From Microbulbifer hydrolyticus (GTDB lineage Bacteria > Pseudomonadota > Gammaproteobacteria > Pseudomonadales > Cellvibrionaceae), in NCBI RefSeq assembly GCF_009931115.1, contig NZ_CP047491.1, forward strand, positions 1,501,501-1,565,500: a stretch of 64,000 bases of DNA. Reading direction: 5' to 3'. A program made the position numbers and the translations under genes. Every line of letters starts with the position of its first letter. Within the stretch, counting starts at the first letter, position 1. This document shows, in pieces, positions 1-9,235 of this stretch. Under the pieces are notes generated by a model that did no database searches, was not told the origin of the DNA, and saw only the letters and a list, made by a program, of their open reading frames with translations.

Positions 1-364
1 CTTCGGGGTCACCCACGCCGCCTTCAAACTCGGTAATGTGGGTGACATCGTCCATCTCGATCAGGGTGCTGAAGCCCTCGTAAGCGGCGGACGCAAAGGT
101 GAGGCGGGTTTTCACACTGGTGAGATCTACATCGTTGCCGTCGACATCGACCATCTCGGTGCGCGCCCGAAAGCTGAGGGTCGCTTCACCCTGTGCCAGT
201 GCGTCCCCAACGCTGGTGACCGCGGGCGCTTCGGTTTCCGTCATTTCCTGCGCGAGCGCGGGGGCGGTGGCCGAGGCTGCACCGAGTGCGCCGATGGCGA
301 GAGCCAGCGTCCGGCGTTGCAGGACAGTCTGGAAAGTTGTGGTCAGAAGCTTTTGGTTTTTCAT
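1..364 (-). CDS. Porin-like outer membrane protein, N-terminal part (runs off left edge)
   Basis: The N-terminal 121 residues are visible. A long signal peptide (basic MKNQK start, twin Arg near residue 17, hydrophobic Ala-rich stretch, cleavage probably after APALA) is followed by a sequence with alternating polar and hydrophobic residues (TLSFRARTEMVDVDG, TRLTFASAAYEGFS) typical of the first strands of a beta-barrel porin. The start is preceded by AAGGA. It lies downstream of the nitrate ABC transporter genes in the same direction, so it may be the outer-membrane entry of that system; this is inference. The family cannot be fixed without the missing C-terminal part. Confidence 0.6.
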   Translation of the reverse strand, partial: MKNQKLLTTTFQTVLQRRTLALAIGALGAASATAPALAQEMTETEAPAVTSVGDALAQGEATLSFRARTEMVDVDGNDVDLTSVKTRLTFASAAYEGFSTLIEMDDVTHITEFEGGVGDPE

Positions 365-502
365 GTTGTTTTCCTTGTATAGGAGATTCAGTTAATTCCT
401 TCAGGCCGTCGCGTATGGAATCTGGCGCAGGCCCCCCCGATCGGCGCTGTTGGACCGGCGCCGGCCAGGCAACTTGATGATTCAAACAAAGTCGGCTTTT
501 GA

Positions 503-1390
503 TCAGGCCGCGTTGTCTACGGTTTCGGTCTCGGATGCCGTATGCTGTGTGGCAGCCGGGCGTGCGGCTTCCGCTTTTTTGTCTTTGCGTTTGCTGGTGG
601 GGACATCCGGTTTACTATGGCGTTCGTGCAGGAACTTCAGCACCTTGGCCCGGTACTTGTTGTATAGCTGGTCATCGGCCAATTCCAGCCGATGACGCGG
701 ACGCTCCAGGTCCACGCTGAGGATTTCACCGATGGTGGCGGCGGGGCCATTGGTCATCATCACGATGCGGTCCGACAGAAGAACGGCTTCATCCACGTCG
801 TGCGTAATCATGATCACGGTATTGTTCAGTTCGGCCTGAATTTCCATCAGCGAATCCTGCATATGCGCGCGGGTGAGTGCATCCAGTGCACCGAACGGCT
901 CGTCCATCAGCAGTACCTTGGGCTGCATGGCGAGCGCGCGGGCAATGCCGACACGCTGCTTCATCCCGCCGGAAATTTCTCCTGGGCGTTTATGCATGGC
1001 ATGGCCCATATGCACCAGCTCAAGGTTATGCTCGATCCACTGGCGCATTTCCCCTTTGGATTTACTCTTGCCAAATACCTGCTTTACCGCGAGCTCGACA
1101 TTTTCATAAGCAGTGAGCCATGGCAGCAGGGAGTGATTCTGGAAGACCACTGCGCGCTCCGGCCCCGGTTCGGTCACTTCCTTTCCGTTCAGGATGACGC
1201 CGCCACGGGTGGCCTGGTAGAGGCCTGCGACCACATTCAGCACGGTGGATTTGCCGCAGCCGGAATGGCCGATCAATGAAACGAACTCGCCTTGCTGTAT
1301 CTTCAGATCCACATCCCGCAGTGCAGTAAATGGCCCCTTGGGCGTGGGGAATTCCATATCAATGTGGCTGATATCCAGAAGTACACTCAT
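503..1390 (-). CDS. nrtD: Nitrate/nitrite ABC transporter, ATP-binding subunit
   Basis: A 295-aa ABC ATPase that powers nitrate import at the inner membrane. Walker [10 protein letters not shown] is at residues 41-49, Q-loop Q84, signature ISGGMKQR at 139-146, Walker [13 protein letters not shown] at 159-170 and switch His195. The sequence resembles the NrtC/NrtD subfamily of the nitrate/taurine importer group. A charged Lys/Ala-rich tail (about residues 260-295) is not part of the ATPase fold. It starts 52 bp after the permease gene with a GGAGA ribosome site. Substrate is inferred from its NrtA-like and NrtB-like neighbours. Confidence 0.9.
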   Translation of the reverse strand: MSVLLDISHIDMEFPTPKGPFTALRDVDLKIQQGEFVSLIGHSGCGKSTVLNVVAGLYQATRGGVILNGKEVTEPGPERAVVFQNHSLLPWLTAYENVELAVKQVFGKSKSKGEMRQWIEHNLELVHMGHAMHKRPGEISGGMKQRVGIARALAMQPKVLLMDEPFGALDALTRAHMQDSLMEIQAELNNTVIMITHDVDEAVLLSDRIVMMTNGPAATIGEILSVDLERPRHRLELADDQLYNKYRAKVLKFLHERHSKPDVPTSKRKDKKAEAARPAATQHTASETETVDNAA

Positions 1391-1442
1391 TGTCCTGATC
1401 TCCGAAAAATAGTTTCGATTCTGTGCTGATGGATTTGCCGGG

Positions 1443-2435
1443 TTAGTGCGCAGCCGCGTTGTCCCAGGAAACCAGCTTCTGCAGCGCCAGCATGCCGCGG
1501 TCCAGCAGGAAGCCGATAAAGCCGATCACCAGTACCGCTGTCATGATGCGGGCAAGGGAGTCGGAGCTGCCGTTCTGGAATTCATCCCAGACAAACTTTC
1601 CGAGACCGGGGTTTTGCGCCAGCATTTCCGCCGCGATCAGTACCATCCAGGCCACGCCCAGTGACAGGCGCATGCCAGTAAAAATCATTGGAACCGATGC
1701 GGGCAGTACAATTTTCTGCACGTGACGCAGGGCTGGCAGGCGCAGCACCTTGCTCACATTCACCAGGTCGTTGTCGATACTGGCAACACCAACCGCGGTA
1801 TTGATCACCATCGGCCACAGGCAACACAGGGTGACGGTGATCATTGAGTTAAGGAAAGATTTCGCCACCAGCGGTTCGGGGGTTGTGTACACCGCGGACA
1901 CCACCATGGTCACCAGTGGTAGCCACGCCAACGGCGATACTGGCTTGAATATCTGTACGATAGGGTTGATGGCGCTGTTCAGTGACTTACTGAGACCAAC
2001 GGCAATCCCCAGTGGAATCGCAAGTGCTACTGCCAGCAGGAAGCCGCTCATGACCGTGATCAGGCTGGTAAAGATCTGGTCGATAAAGGTTTCCTTGCCG
2101 GTATAGGCCCGAACCTTGGGAACGTACGCGGGGTCTTCGGCAACACGCTTCGCATTGCGTGCTTCCTGGCGCTCGTAAAAGGCCTGTTCCTTTTCTCGTG
2201 AACGCTGGTGCTCGCTGTACAGTGCATCGAACTGTTCCATGACGGCCGATGGGCCGGGAAATTTCCCCAGCGAGGTGTCGATGTTCTGCGCGGTGACAGA
2301 CCACAACAGCAAGAAGGCGAGGATACCAATCAGTGGCAACGCTACCAGCCGAAAGGCTTGCCCGACCAGGGGGCTATCCAGCTGTGGCAACTTGAAGCCA
2401 GAAAATTTTCCGGCATTGGCAGTAGTGGTATTCAT
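1443..2435 (-). CDS. nrtB: Nitrate ABC transporter, permease subunit
   Basis: A 330-aa inner-membrane permease of the BPD transport (NrtB/TauC) type. A first TM segment near residues 30-50 is followed by a charged periplasmic insert (about 65-115, rich in E/K/R) and then five or so TM helices. The EAA-type coupling loop lies near residues 245-285 (GVAWMVLIAAEML, then a Gly-rich stretch). Start ATG is preceded by GGAGG. It sits between the binding-protein gene (124 bp upstream) and the ATPase gene (52 bp downstream), forming one transport operon. Confidence 0.9.
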   Translation of the reverse strand: MNTTTANAGKFSGFKLPQLDSPLVGQAFRLVALPLIGILAFLLLWSVTAQNIDTSLGKFPGPSAVMEQFDALYSEHQRSREKEQAFYERQEARNAKRVAEDPAYVPKVRAYTGKETFIDQIFTSLITVMSGFLLAVALAIPLGIAVGLSKSLNSAINPIVQIFKPVSPLAWLPLVTMVVSAVYTTPEPLVAKSFLNSMITVTLCCLWPMVINTAVGVASIDNDLVNVSKVLRLPALRHVQKIVLPASVPMIFTGMRLSLGVAWMVLIAAEMLAQNPGLGKFVWDEFQNGSSDSLARIMTAVLVIGFIGFLLDRGMLALQKLVSWDNAAAH

Positions 2436-2559
2436 CTTCCGTTACCTCCGCACTCGATATGCGTATTCTCGATGAGCATGATTTTTTATTTTCACTTCCG
2501 GCTTTTGTGTATCCGGTAGTGCCGGGCCCGGTTACCGGGCCCGGTCTCCGATTGATTGA

Positions 2560-3942
2560 TCAGAGCTTCTGGCCCGACTTCAGACCGATAGAGAACTTCT
2601 CGATGTATTCGTTCGGCTTCTGGCCGTTGTAGACGATGCCGTCGATGAAGTGTGTCTGCGGATTGCGGAAGCCATCTTCGGTGGCGAAGTCCGGGAACTG
2701 TTCTGGCTTGGCCAGCTTTTCCGCAATCAGGGACTTGGCGGCAGCTTCATAGATATCCGGGCGATAGACCTTGGATGCCAGTTCCTTGTACCACTCGTCC
2801 GGTTTGTCTTCGGAGATCTGGCCCCAGCGGCGCATCTGGGTCAGGTACCAGATCGCATCGGAGTAGTAAGGATAAGTGGCGTTGTAGCGGAAGAAGACAT
2901 TGAAGTCCGGCACTTCGCGCTTGTCGCCTTTTTCGTACTCGAAGGTTCCGGTCATGCTGTTGGCGATCACGTCGTAGTCGGCACCCACGTAGTTCGACTG
3001 GGACAGGATCTTTACGGCTTCCGGGCGGTTGGCGTTGTTGTTCTCGTCCAGCCACATGGCGGCGCGGATCAGGGCGCGGGTAATACGCACGGTGGTGTTG
3101 GGGTATTTTTCGGCGAATTCTTTGGTGATCCCGAATACTTTTTCAGGGTTGTCTTTCCAGATTTCGTAGTCAGTTACGACCGGTACACCAATATCCTTGA
3201 ACACCGCTTGCTGGTTCCAGGGTTCGCCGACGCAGTAGCCATAGATGGTGCCTGCTTCGAGCGTGGCTGGCATCTGCGGGGGAGGGGTGACCGACAGCAG
3301 CGCATCGGCATCGATCTGGCCAGAAGTATCGCCTTTGTGCGGCGCGTAGTAGCCGGGGTGGATGCCGCCGGCGGCGAGCCAGTAGCGCAGTTCATAATTG
3401 TGGGTAGAAACCGGGAAGACCATGCCCATGTTGAATGGCTTGCCGTCCGCCTTGTATTTTTCTACCACCGGCTTGAGCGCATCGGCTTTGATCGGGTGTA
3501 CCGGTCGGCCGTCGTCCATTTTTGGAATGTTGGGCTTCATCTGTTCCCAGATGGTGTTGGAAACAGTAATACCGTTACCGTTCAGGTCCATGGAAAACGG
3601 CGTGATGATATCGGCTTTGGTTCCGAAGCCCATGGTTGCGGCAATGGGCTGACCCGCCAGCATATGCGCACCGTCGAGGCGGCCATCAATCACACCGTCG
3701 AGTAGTACTTTCCAGTTGGCCTGGGCTTCGATAGTGACGTAGAGGCCCTCATCTTCAAAAAATCCTTTTTCGTAGGCGACGGCAATTGGAGCCATATCCG
3801 TTAGTTTGATAAACCCGAAGGTCAGCTCTTCCTTTTCCGGATAACCGAGTTCTTCGGCGCTGGCAGAAACGGCGCCGGAGGAAAATCCGACAGCCAAGGC
3901 CAGCGATGCGGCTATTTTCTTGAAGGGCTTTTTCCATGACAT
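2560..3942 (-). CDS. nrtA: Nitrate ABC transporter, substrate-binding protein
   Basis: A 460-aa CmpA/NrtA-family periplasmic binding protein. The start is placed at the ATG at 3942 rather than at an in-frame upstream ATG (4017), because it is preceded by AGGAG and opens a normal signal peptide ([20 protein letters not shown], cleavage near VSASA). The upstream alternative would begin inside the attenuator. Typical family features are the early [21 protein letters not shown] stretch and the later EPWNQQAVF motif. It is the first gene of the nrt operon and is preceded by a long leader with a sigma-54 promoter-like site and a terminator hairpin. Confidence 0.9.
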   Translation of the reverse strand: MSWKKPFKKIAASLALAVGFSSGAVSASAEELGYPEKEELTFGFIKLTDMAPIAVAYEKGFFEDEGLYVTIEAQANWKVLLDGVIDGRLDGAHMLAGQPIAATMGFGTKADIITPFSMDLNGNGITVSNTIWEQMKPNIPKMDDGRPVHPIKADALKPVVEKYKADGKPFNMGMVFPVSTHNYELRYWLAAGGIHPGYYAPHKGDTSGQIDADALLSVTPPPQMPATLEAGTIYGYCVGEPWNQQAVFKDIGVPVVTDYEIWKDNPEKVFGITKEFAEKYPNTTVRITRALIRAAMWLDENNNANRPEAVKILSQSNYVGADYDVIANSMTGTFEYEKGDKREVPDFNVFFRYNATYPYYSDAIWYLTQMRRWGQISEDKPDEWYKELASKVYRPDIYEAAAKSLIAEKLAKPEQFPDFATEDGFRNPQTHFIDGIVYNGQKPNEYIEKFSIGLKSGQKL

Positions 3943-4001
3943 GGTAATTTTGCTCCTGGTCTCTCTAAGTTTCAGATCGTTGAATGCGAAAAATCTTTGC
4001 C

Positions 4002-4053
4002 AAAAAAAAGCGCTCACCGTTTTCCTGCCTATACGGACAGGAACGGTGAGCGC
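4002..4053 (-). terminator. Attenuator hairpin in the nrtA leader
   Basis: On the minus strand a 12-bp perfect stem (GCGCTCACCGTT at 4010-4021 pairing with 4042-4053), continued by a 4-bp CCTG/CAGG inner stem, is followed directly by eight T residues. It lies about 60 nt upstream of the nrtA start and downstream of the predicted promoter, and no other gene ends here. It therefore looks like a transcription attenuator of the nrt operon. Confidence 0.75.
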
Positions 4054-4063
4054 CTCTGCTCAA

Positions 4064-4118
4064 GGGCAATCGCCAGGCGATGCCAGTCTGATTGTTATCC
4101 GGGCGACAGGTTGCCCGG
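4064..4118 (-). promoter_or_regulatory. Two further leader hairpins upstream of the nrtA attenuator
   Basis: Transcribed before the attenuator are a stem at 4099-4118 (CCGGGC/GCCCGG, 8-nt loop) and a stem at 4064-4084 (GGCA-TCGC with a one-base bulge). They could be part of an antitermination switch like those read by NasT/NasR ANTAR proteins. The loops do not clearly show the ANTAR hexaloop (A1, G4), so the reader protein is not assigned. Confidence 0.4.
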
Positions 4119-4220
4119 CTAGTCAACGGAATTGGTCAACGTAAATTAGTGACGGAAGTTCAGCGCCTCTGTGGCAGCCTGTTCCGGTGCGGATTTGCAG
4201 TCCGCGTTTAATGGGGGCAT

Positions 4221-4236
4221 TGCAGGCACTGTGCCA
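4221..4236 (-). promoter_or_regulatory. Sigma-54 (RpoN) promoter of the nrt operon
   Basis: The minus strand reads TGGCACAGTGCCTGCA, matching TGGCAC-N5-TTGCA with the GG and GC elements 10 bp apart as sigma-54 requires. Predicted transcription start is near 4210, giving a leader of about 265 nt. Sigma-54/NtrC control of nitrate assimilation genes is well established in Proteobacteria, which supports the call. Confidence 0.7.
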
Positions 4237-4615
4237 ACTTTTTCCGGCGCAATGGAGCGTGGCGCGTTGAACCGAGCGGGGTGGGCGTAGGGATGCCAGA
4301 GCAGGTGATAGCCCTGGAAAAGTGCAAGCCCTTGAAATATCTAAATATTTTTTAGATTGATGGCAGAGTTTCCGCTTCTTGATTTTCGCATTGAAGCTGC
4401 CGGTAAAGACATGGGATCTATGTTTAATTGCGTGCCAGGCTATGTTTTTACACTGGAGCTCGTAACGGTTTTTCCGGTTTCACGGGTATCTAATCGGGTG
4501 CAGGGGAGGCCGGAGTGGAAAAATTCTGGTGCACGCACCAAATGGGAAGGTGCGCTTTCGGTGCGGGAAATGGAGCCGATTTGGTGCGTGCGCGTCAAAA
4601 GCGCGCATCGCCAGG
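4237..4615. other. Intergenic region upstream of the nrt promoter
   Basis: No gene is visible in this stretch. It contains an inverted repeat: GTGCACGCACCAAAT near 4529-4543 and ATTTGGTGCGTGCGC near 4579-4593, with another GGTGC at 4550. The GCACC/GGTGC half-sites resemble NtrC enhancer half-sites, but spacing is not the canonical 5 bp between GCACC and GGTGC. It lies about 300 bp upstream of the sigma-54 site, where an enhancer would be acceptable. Confidence 0.35.
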
Positions 4616-4657
4616 AAATAAAAAAGGCCGGGCGGTGGCAATTCACCAAGCCCGGCC
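4616..4657 (-). terminator. Terminator after the FadL-like gene
   Basis: On the minus strand GGCCGGGC (with an inner GGTG/CACC pair) folds back on GCCCGGCC and is followed by a run of T. It lies 28 bp beyond the stop codon of the 4685-6160 gene. Confidence 0.8.
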
Positions 4658-4684
4658 TCCGGTAAAGCTCTGACGAAATCGCGA

Positions 4685-6160
4685 TCAGAAGCTATAGTTC
4701 AGGGATGCGCCGACCAGCCAGGCTTCCAGATTGGTGGTGCCACCGTCAAAGTAGGTACCAAGCCCGGCGGTCGATGTCAGCGGTAGCGCCTGGAATTCCT
4801 GGATGGGTTCATCGTCACCCCACAGGTAGGCCAGGCCGGCATCGATACTCAGCTGGTTGTTGAACTTGAAGGTGCCGCCGAACGTTACCCACTGACGGTC
4901 CGCATCCGGAATGGAAAGGGTGCGCCAGGTCACCGGGAGCCCATCGGGGACGAAACCTACTGACTGTGACTCAAGGATCGCGTCTTCATTGAAGCCATCG
5001 CGCGCAGCACCTTCGTCGTAGGCGTAGCCTACGCGCCAGGTCACCTCGTCACAGGGGTAGTACTCCAGGCCGAGGCTGTAGCGCCAGCCACTGCTGAAGT
5101 TCTCTTCCTTGATCGGGAGTGGATTGTAATCGGGAATCAGGTTACCTCCGGCTCGCTGATTCGGGAAGAAGGCCTCCAGACGCTCGAAGTCGTCCCAGTC
5201 TGTCCACATGGCGCCGAGGGCGACGCCCCATTCGTCATGGAAACGGTGGTACAGCCCGAGTTCAAGGGTGTCAGGCAGGTCGAGCGTCAGGTTCGCGCGT
5301 TCGTTGGAGAATGTACCAATTACCTGTCCCGCATTGTCGAAGGCCCGCAGAAGGTCGGAATCCACGTCGGCTTCGATCTCGGGATCCAGTTCGGACTGGT
5401 AAGAAACACCGAAGTGGGTGCGTCCATCGACACTGCGCCACAGTGCGCCAATGCTCCAGCCGTAGTCCCAGTCGTCGCCGTCGGCGTCGAGGATTCTTGC
5501 ATCGGAAACAGAAGTGCCGAGTAACTGCTCTGCCGTCGGGTCAAGGATAAAGTTACTGGGAACTTTGCTCTTGAGGGTGGCGTCCGCATACAGGAAGTTT
5601 ACGGATACACCGACGCTGAACTGATCGTTGAAATCGAATGCGACGGACGGCGCAATATTGACCGATAGCAGCTCGGTTTTATCCGCGATATGAGTGACGG
5701 GCCAGCTGCCATTAAAGTCGGTTTCAAGACCGTAGTCGGTGTTGACGGCGAGGCCAAACGACCAGCAATCATTGAACGGCACCGCCAGGTAAGCGTTGGG
5801 CACCCAGGCACTGCTCGCGTAATCTTTTGCCTCGTCATAGAGCGAAGCCGCGAAAACCGGGCCATCTGGCGTAAGCAGGTAGTAGTCGGTGGTCCCGGCG
5901 GCATCAATTTCCGGGTTCACATATGTTACGCCGACAGAGAAAGCCATTTCGTTGAACAGCGCCGAGCCCGCGGGGTTGCGGGCAAGAATTGCCGCATTGT
6001 CGCCAATGGCGTTTTCAGCAGCAAATGCCCGGCCGAGGCCGGAACTACTGGATTCTTGAAGGGCAAAGCCGGCGGCCGACGCGCCGCTGGAAAAGGTACC
6101 GCCATATACGGAACAGATCGCTGCGGCCAGTGCGGCTTTGCGCAGAGTTTTGATAGTCAT
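4685..6160 (-). CDS. FadL/OmpP1/TodX-family outer membrane transporter
   Basis: A 491-aa outer-membrane beta-barrel for hydrophobic substrates such as long-chain fatty acids. A signal peptide ends at SGASA, so the mature protein starts AGFALQESS, the usual FadL-family N-terminus that forms the hatch. The NPA motif near residue 62 (ILARNPAGSALF) is characteristic. The protein ends in YSF with a terminal aromatic residue, as outer-membrane barrels do. It stands alone with its own terminator. The exact substrate cannot be read from the sequence. Confidence 0.88.
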   Translation of the reverse strand: MTIKTLRKAALAAAICSVYGGTFSSGASAAGFALQESSSSGLGRAFAAENAIGDNAAILARNPAGSALFNEMAFSVGVTYVNPEIDAAGTTDYYLLTPDGPVFAASLYDEAKDYASSAWVPNAYLAVPFNDCWSFGLAVNTDYGLETDFNGSWPVTHIADKTELLSVNIAPSVAFDFNDQFSVGVSVNFLYADATLKSKVPSNFILDPTAEQLLGTSVSDARILDADGDDWDYGWSIGALWRSVDGRTHFGVSYQSELDPEIEADVDSDLLRAFDNAGQVIGTFSNERANLTLDLPDTLELGLYHRFHDEWGVALGAMWTDWDDFERLEAFFPNQRAGGNLIPDYNPLPIKEENFSSGWRYSLGLEYYPCDEVTWRVGYAYDEGAARDGFNEDAILESQSVGFVPDGLPVTWRTLSIPDADRQWVTFGGTFKFNNQLSIDAGLAYLWGDDEPIQEFQALPLTSTAGLGTYFDGGTTNLEAWLVGASLNYSF

Positions 6161-6418
6161 GAGATCCCACTCTATTGCTGAAAATTATGCCAACCGGTTA
6201 AAGCTGCCCTGATGCGTAATGACGGAATTTTCTGTTTCCGAATCACAGAGAAGCTTTTCCAGAAAGTTTTTGCTTCAAGCAAACAAATTCCTAGTAGGTT
6301 GAGTCTAGCAGTGCGATTTTTACGCACGGGGAGAAAGCGACGACTTTATAGTGGTCTCGAGCGGGAAAATCTACGAGTTGTCGTAGTTTTTTTTGGGAAT
6401 GTGAAAAATTTTTTCCGT

Positions 6419-7177
6419 CTAATCTTTTGCGCTGACTTCTTTGCCGTCAATGGATAATTTTGTCAGGGTGATTTGGTAGCTTTTGCCATTATCTTCTTGC
6501 TGCATAAGCTTTACCAATGCGTATTTCCATTTGGGCGCAAACCAGATATTGGTGACACGCTCCGCACCTTCCTCGCGCACACGCTCTACCTTGACGGTTT
6601 CGATCAAGCCCATTGGCGTTTTGATATTTTCCTTTCCGGCTACACGAAATTCGTATTCGCGAATTCTTTTGCCGTCGGCCACCTGATACTTGAGCGGTGT
6701 TTTCCCGTTCGCGACGTCAATTGCCAGTTGTAACTGGTAACTGATTTTATCCTGGATGTTTGCGGGGGCCTTTTCGATGCTGCGGGCTTTGTCGTACACA
6801 TTGACCACCCGGCTGGCGTCGTCCTCGAAACTCAGCGCCGTGTGCCGGTCCCTTCCCAGGCCGGACTTCTGGTAATCGTAATGTTGTGGAATCAGGCGTT
6901 CACCCTGCTGGGCAAAGCGGGAGTACTCTTCTATTTTCGCGAACATGGAGTGTACGGAAAAATCCAGGCGCCAGCTGCTGGGAGAGCCGCTGAGTTTGCG
7001 CTCGGCGGTTACACCAAAGCCACTGAACTTGGCTTCGTAGATGGCGGAGAAGGGGAGCAGTACCTGGGGTTTGGTGGCGGCAGCCGTTTCAGCGAAGCTG
7101 AGAGGGGAGGCGAGCGCCACAACAAGGGAAAACAGGGCGCTGCCAAATATGTTGTTGAACAGTGTGTATCGAGACAA
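6419..7177 (-). CDS. DUF3108 domain protein, exported
   Basis: A 252-aa exported protein of the DUF3108 family, of unknown biochemical role. A signal peptide covers residues 1-29 (cleavage near SFAET). The body has the family's pattern: YEAKFSGFGVTAERKL, a central YQLQLAIDVANGK stretch and a C-terminal IWFAPKWKYALVKLMQ. The start is TTG at 7177, chosen because GGAGG lies 7 nt upstream and no ATG fits the signal peptide. It lies downstream of purN in the same direction; this placement next to purMN is common in related gammaproteobacteria. Confidence 0.82.
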   Translation of the reverse strand: MSRYTLFNNIFGSALFSLVVALASPLSFAETAAATKPQVLLPFSAIYEAKFSGFGVTAERKLSGSPSSWRLDFSVHSMFAKIEEYSRFAQQGERLIPQHYDYQKSGLGRDRHTALSFEDDASRVVNVYDKARSIEKAPANIQDKISYQLQLAIDVANGKTPLKYQVADGKRIREYEFRVAGKENIKTPMGLIETVKVERVREEGAERVTNIWFAPKWKYALVKLMQQEDNGKSYQITLTKLSIDGKEVSAKD

Positions 7178-7238
7178 GGTTCCACCTCCGGCCTGAAATT
7201 CTGATTCCGTGATTCAGGCCGAGAGTGTAGTCGGCCTG

Positions 7239-7913
7239 TCAGTCGAGACGCTTGCCACTGCGTGGCAGCAGCTCGCCATCCAGCTCGGCACGATCGCCGG
7301 CCATCTTGAGTCGCCCCTGGGCAAACCAGGTGGCAACCAGCGGGTATATTTCATGTTCCTGCACCTGCACCCGCTGTGCAAGGGTTTCCGCGGTGTCGCC
7401 GGCTTCAATGGGAACGGCCGCCTGGAGTACGGGAGGCCCCCCATCCAGCTCTTCGGTCACAAAGTGCACAGTGGCACCGTGTTCACTGTCGCCGGCGTCC
7501 AGCGCACGCTGGTGCGTGTGCAGGCCCTGGTACTTGGGCAACAGAGACGGGTGAATGTTCAACATGCGGCCGCTGTAATGGCGGACAAAGTCGGGGGTGA
7601 GGATACGCATAAAGCCGGCCAGTATGATGAGATCTGGCTGGTAGGTATCGATGAGTTTCGCCATCGCCTGGTCGAAGCTGTCGCGATCCGAGAAGTCCCG
7701 GTGGCTCAATACTTCGGTGGCAACACCCGCGTTTTGCGCGCGGGTGAGGCCGTAGGCATCGGCTTTGTTGCTGATCACGGCCGCTACGGTGTAGTCGCAG
7801 TCCTCGCGGGCGGCGGCATCCAGAAAGGCCTGCAGGTTGGTGCCGCTGCCGGAGATCAGGACGACCGCGCGGCACTTGGCGGAAGATGGCCCGGACGTAG
7901 ATTGGGTGGACAT
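7239..7913 (-). CDS. purN: Phosphoribosylglycinamide formyltransferase (GART)
   Basis: A 224-aa enzyme of purine synthesis that transfers a formyl group from 10-formyl-THF to GAR in the cytoplasm. The Gly-rich phosphate loop LISGSGTNLQAF is near residues 21-32. The catalytic segment NIHPSLLPKYQG and the later HGATVHFVTEELDGGP supply the conserved Asn, His and Asp. It starts 8 bp after purM ends, so the two are co-transcribed. The C-terminus is slightly longer than in E. coli PurN. Confidence 0.95.
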   Translation of the reverse strand: MSTQSTSGPSSAKCRAVVLISGSGTNLQAFLDAAAREDCDYTVAAVISNKADAYGLTRAQNAGVATEVLSHRDFSDRDSFDQAMAKLIDTYQPDLIILAGFMRILTPDFVRHYSGRMLNIHPSLLPKYQGLHTHQRALDAGDSEHGATVHFVTEELDGGPPVLQAAVPIEAGDTAETLAQRVQVQEHEIYPLVATWFAQGRLKMAGDRAELDGELLPRSGKRLD

Positions 7914-7921
7914 GGTGCGCT

Positions 7922-8989
7922 TTACAGTCCCGCCAGTTCGACGGCTTCAGCGTCGTCGGTGCCGGTGGCGGCTTCGATGCTACCGACGATAAAGGCGTCC
8001 TCGCCCAGCTCGCGCAGTTTGGCCACGGCCTTGTCGGCTTCCGCCGCAGGCACACAGATCACCATGCCCACGCCGCAGTTGAAGGTGCGGTACATTTCGC
8101 GGCCTTCGATATTGCCGGCTTCCTGCAGCCAGCGGAATACCGGGGGCAGCTCCCAGCTCTTGGTGTCGATGACGGCGCGGGCGTTCTCCGGCAGTACGCG
8201 CGGCAGGTTTTCCAACAGGCCGCCACCGGTGATGTGGCTCAGGGCGTTAACCTGTACCTCTTTCATCAGTGCCAGCAGATTCTTCACATAGATACGGGTG
8301 GGCGCCATCAGGGACTCGGCCAGGGTCTTGCCTTCCAGATCTTTCTGCAGATCGGCACTGCTGATTTCCAGCACCTTGCGGATCAGTGAGTAACCGTTGG
8401 AGTGGGGGCCGGAGGACCCCAGGGCGATCAGCTTGTCGCCAGCCTGGACCTTGGAGCCGTCGATGATCTCGGACTTTTCCACCACACCGACACAGAAGCC
8501 GGCCAGATCGTAGTCGTCGCCCTCATACATACCGGGCATCTCGGCGGTTTCACCACCCACCAGCGCGGCGCCGGCCAGTTCACAGCCCTTGCCAATGCCG
8601 GCGACCACGTCGGCAGCAATGTCGACATTCAGTTTGCCGGTGGCGTAGTAATCGAGGAAGAACAGCGGCTCTGCGCCCGCAACCACCAGGTCATTCACGC
8701 ACATCGCGACCAGGTCGATGCCGATGGTGTCGTGGATACCCAGGTCCATGGCCAGGCGTAGCTTGGTGCCGACACCGTCGGTGCCACTGACCAGTACCGG
8801 CTGCTTGTAGCCGCTGGGCAGCTCGCACAGGGCGCCGAAACCACCGAGGCCGCCCATGACTTCCGGGCGCGCGGTGCGCTTGGCCACATGCTTGATGCGC
8901 TCAACCAGGGCATTGCCCGCGTCGATGTCGACACCGGCATCTTTGTAGCTGAGGGAGGGGCTGGAGGAGTTCGGCTTGGAGTCGCTCAT
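7922..8989 (-). CDS. purM: Phosphoribosylformylglycinamidine cyclo-ligase (AIR synthetase)
   Basis: A 355-aa cytoplasmic enzyme that closes the imidazole ring to make AIR using ATP. It opens with the family's [19 protein letters not shown] and has the [14 protein letters not shown] nucleotide segment, the [11 protein letters not shown] motif and [14 protein letters not shown]. Length matches the family. It is the first gene of the purM-purN pair, divergent from the DUF2066-hda genes with about 245 bp between starts. Confidence 0.97.
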   Translation of the reverse strand: MSDSKPNSSSPSLSYKDAGVDIDAGNALVERIKHVAKRTARPEVMGGLGGFGALCELPSGYKQPVLVSGTDGVGTKLRLAMDLGIHDTIGIDLVAMCVNDLVVAGAEPLFFLDYYATGKLNVDIAADVVAGIGKGCELAGAALVGGETAEMPGMYEGDDYDLAGFCVGVVEKSEIIDGSKVQAGDKLIALGSSGPHSNGYSLIRKVLEISSADLQKDLEGKTLAESLMAPTRIYVKNLLALMKEVQVNALSHITGGGLLENLPRVLPENARAVIDTKSWELPPVFRWLQEAGNIEGREMYRTFNCGVGMVICVPAAEADKAVAKLRELGEDAFIVGSIEAATGTDDAEAVELAGL

Positions 8990-9235
8990 GGTTCAACCTG
9001 TTAAGGGCCTGTTTGGAAGGGCGCGTATTCTAGTGGAAAATTGACTGAATGTGCGAACTGAAGGCTGGGAGAAACAGCCGACACTGATACAATAGCCGGT
9101 AATTGACCGTCGGGGCCTGTCTTCGGCGTGTGAGCGCACCATGTCAGGGGCCCAGTGGGCCGCCAAATCCGGTGTGAAACTGCGCAGGGATGTGTGTCTG
9201 TTACATATAAAAGAGGTAAAGGGGACTCCGAGCCA

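Noticed and set aside
2650-3705. 351-codon plus-strand frame opposite nrtA
   Set aside because: Shadow of nrtA; no start signal or family motif.
4064-4118. ANTAR (NasT/NasR) target in the nrtA leader
   Set aside because: Hairpins are present, but loops do not show the A1/G4 hexaloop pair; kept only as possible leader hairpins.
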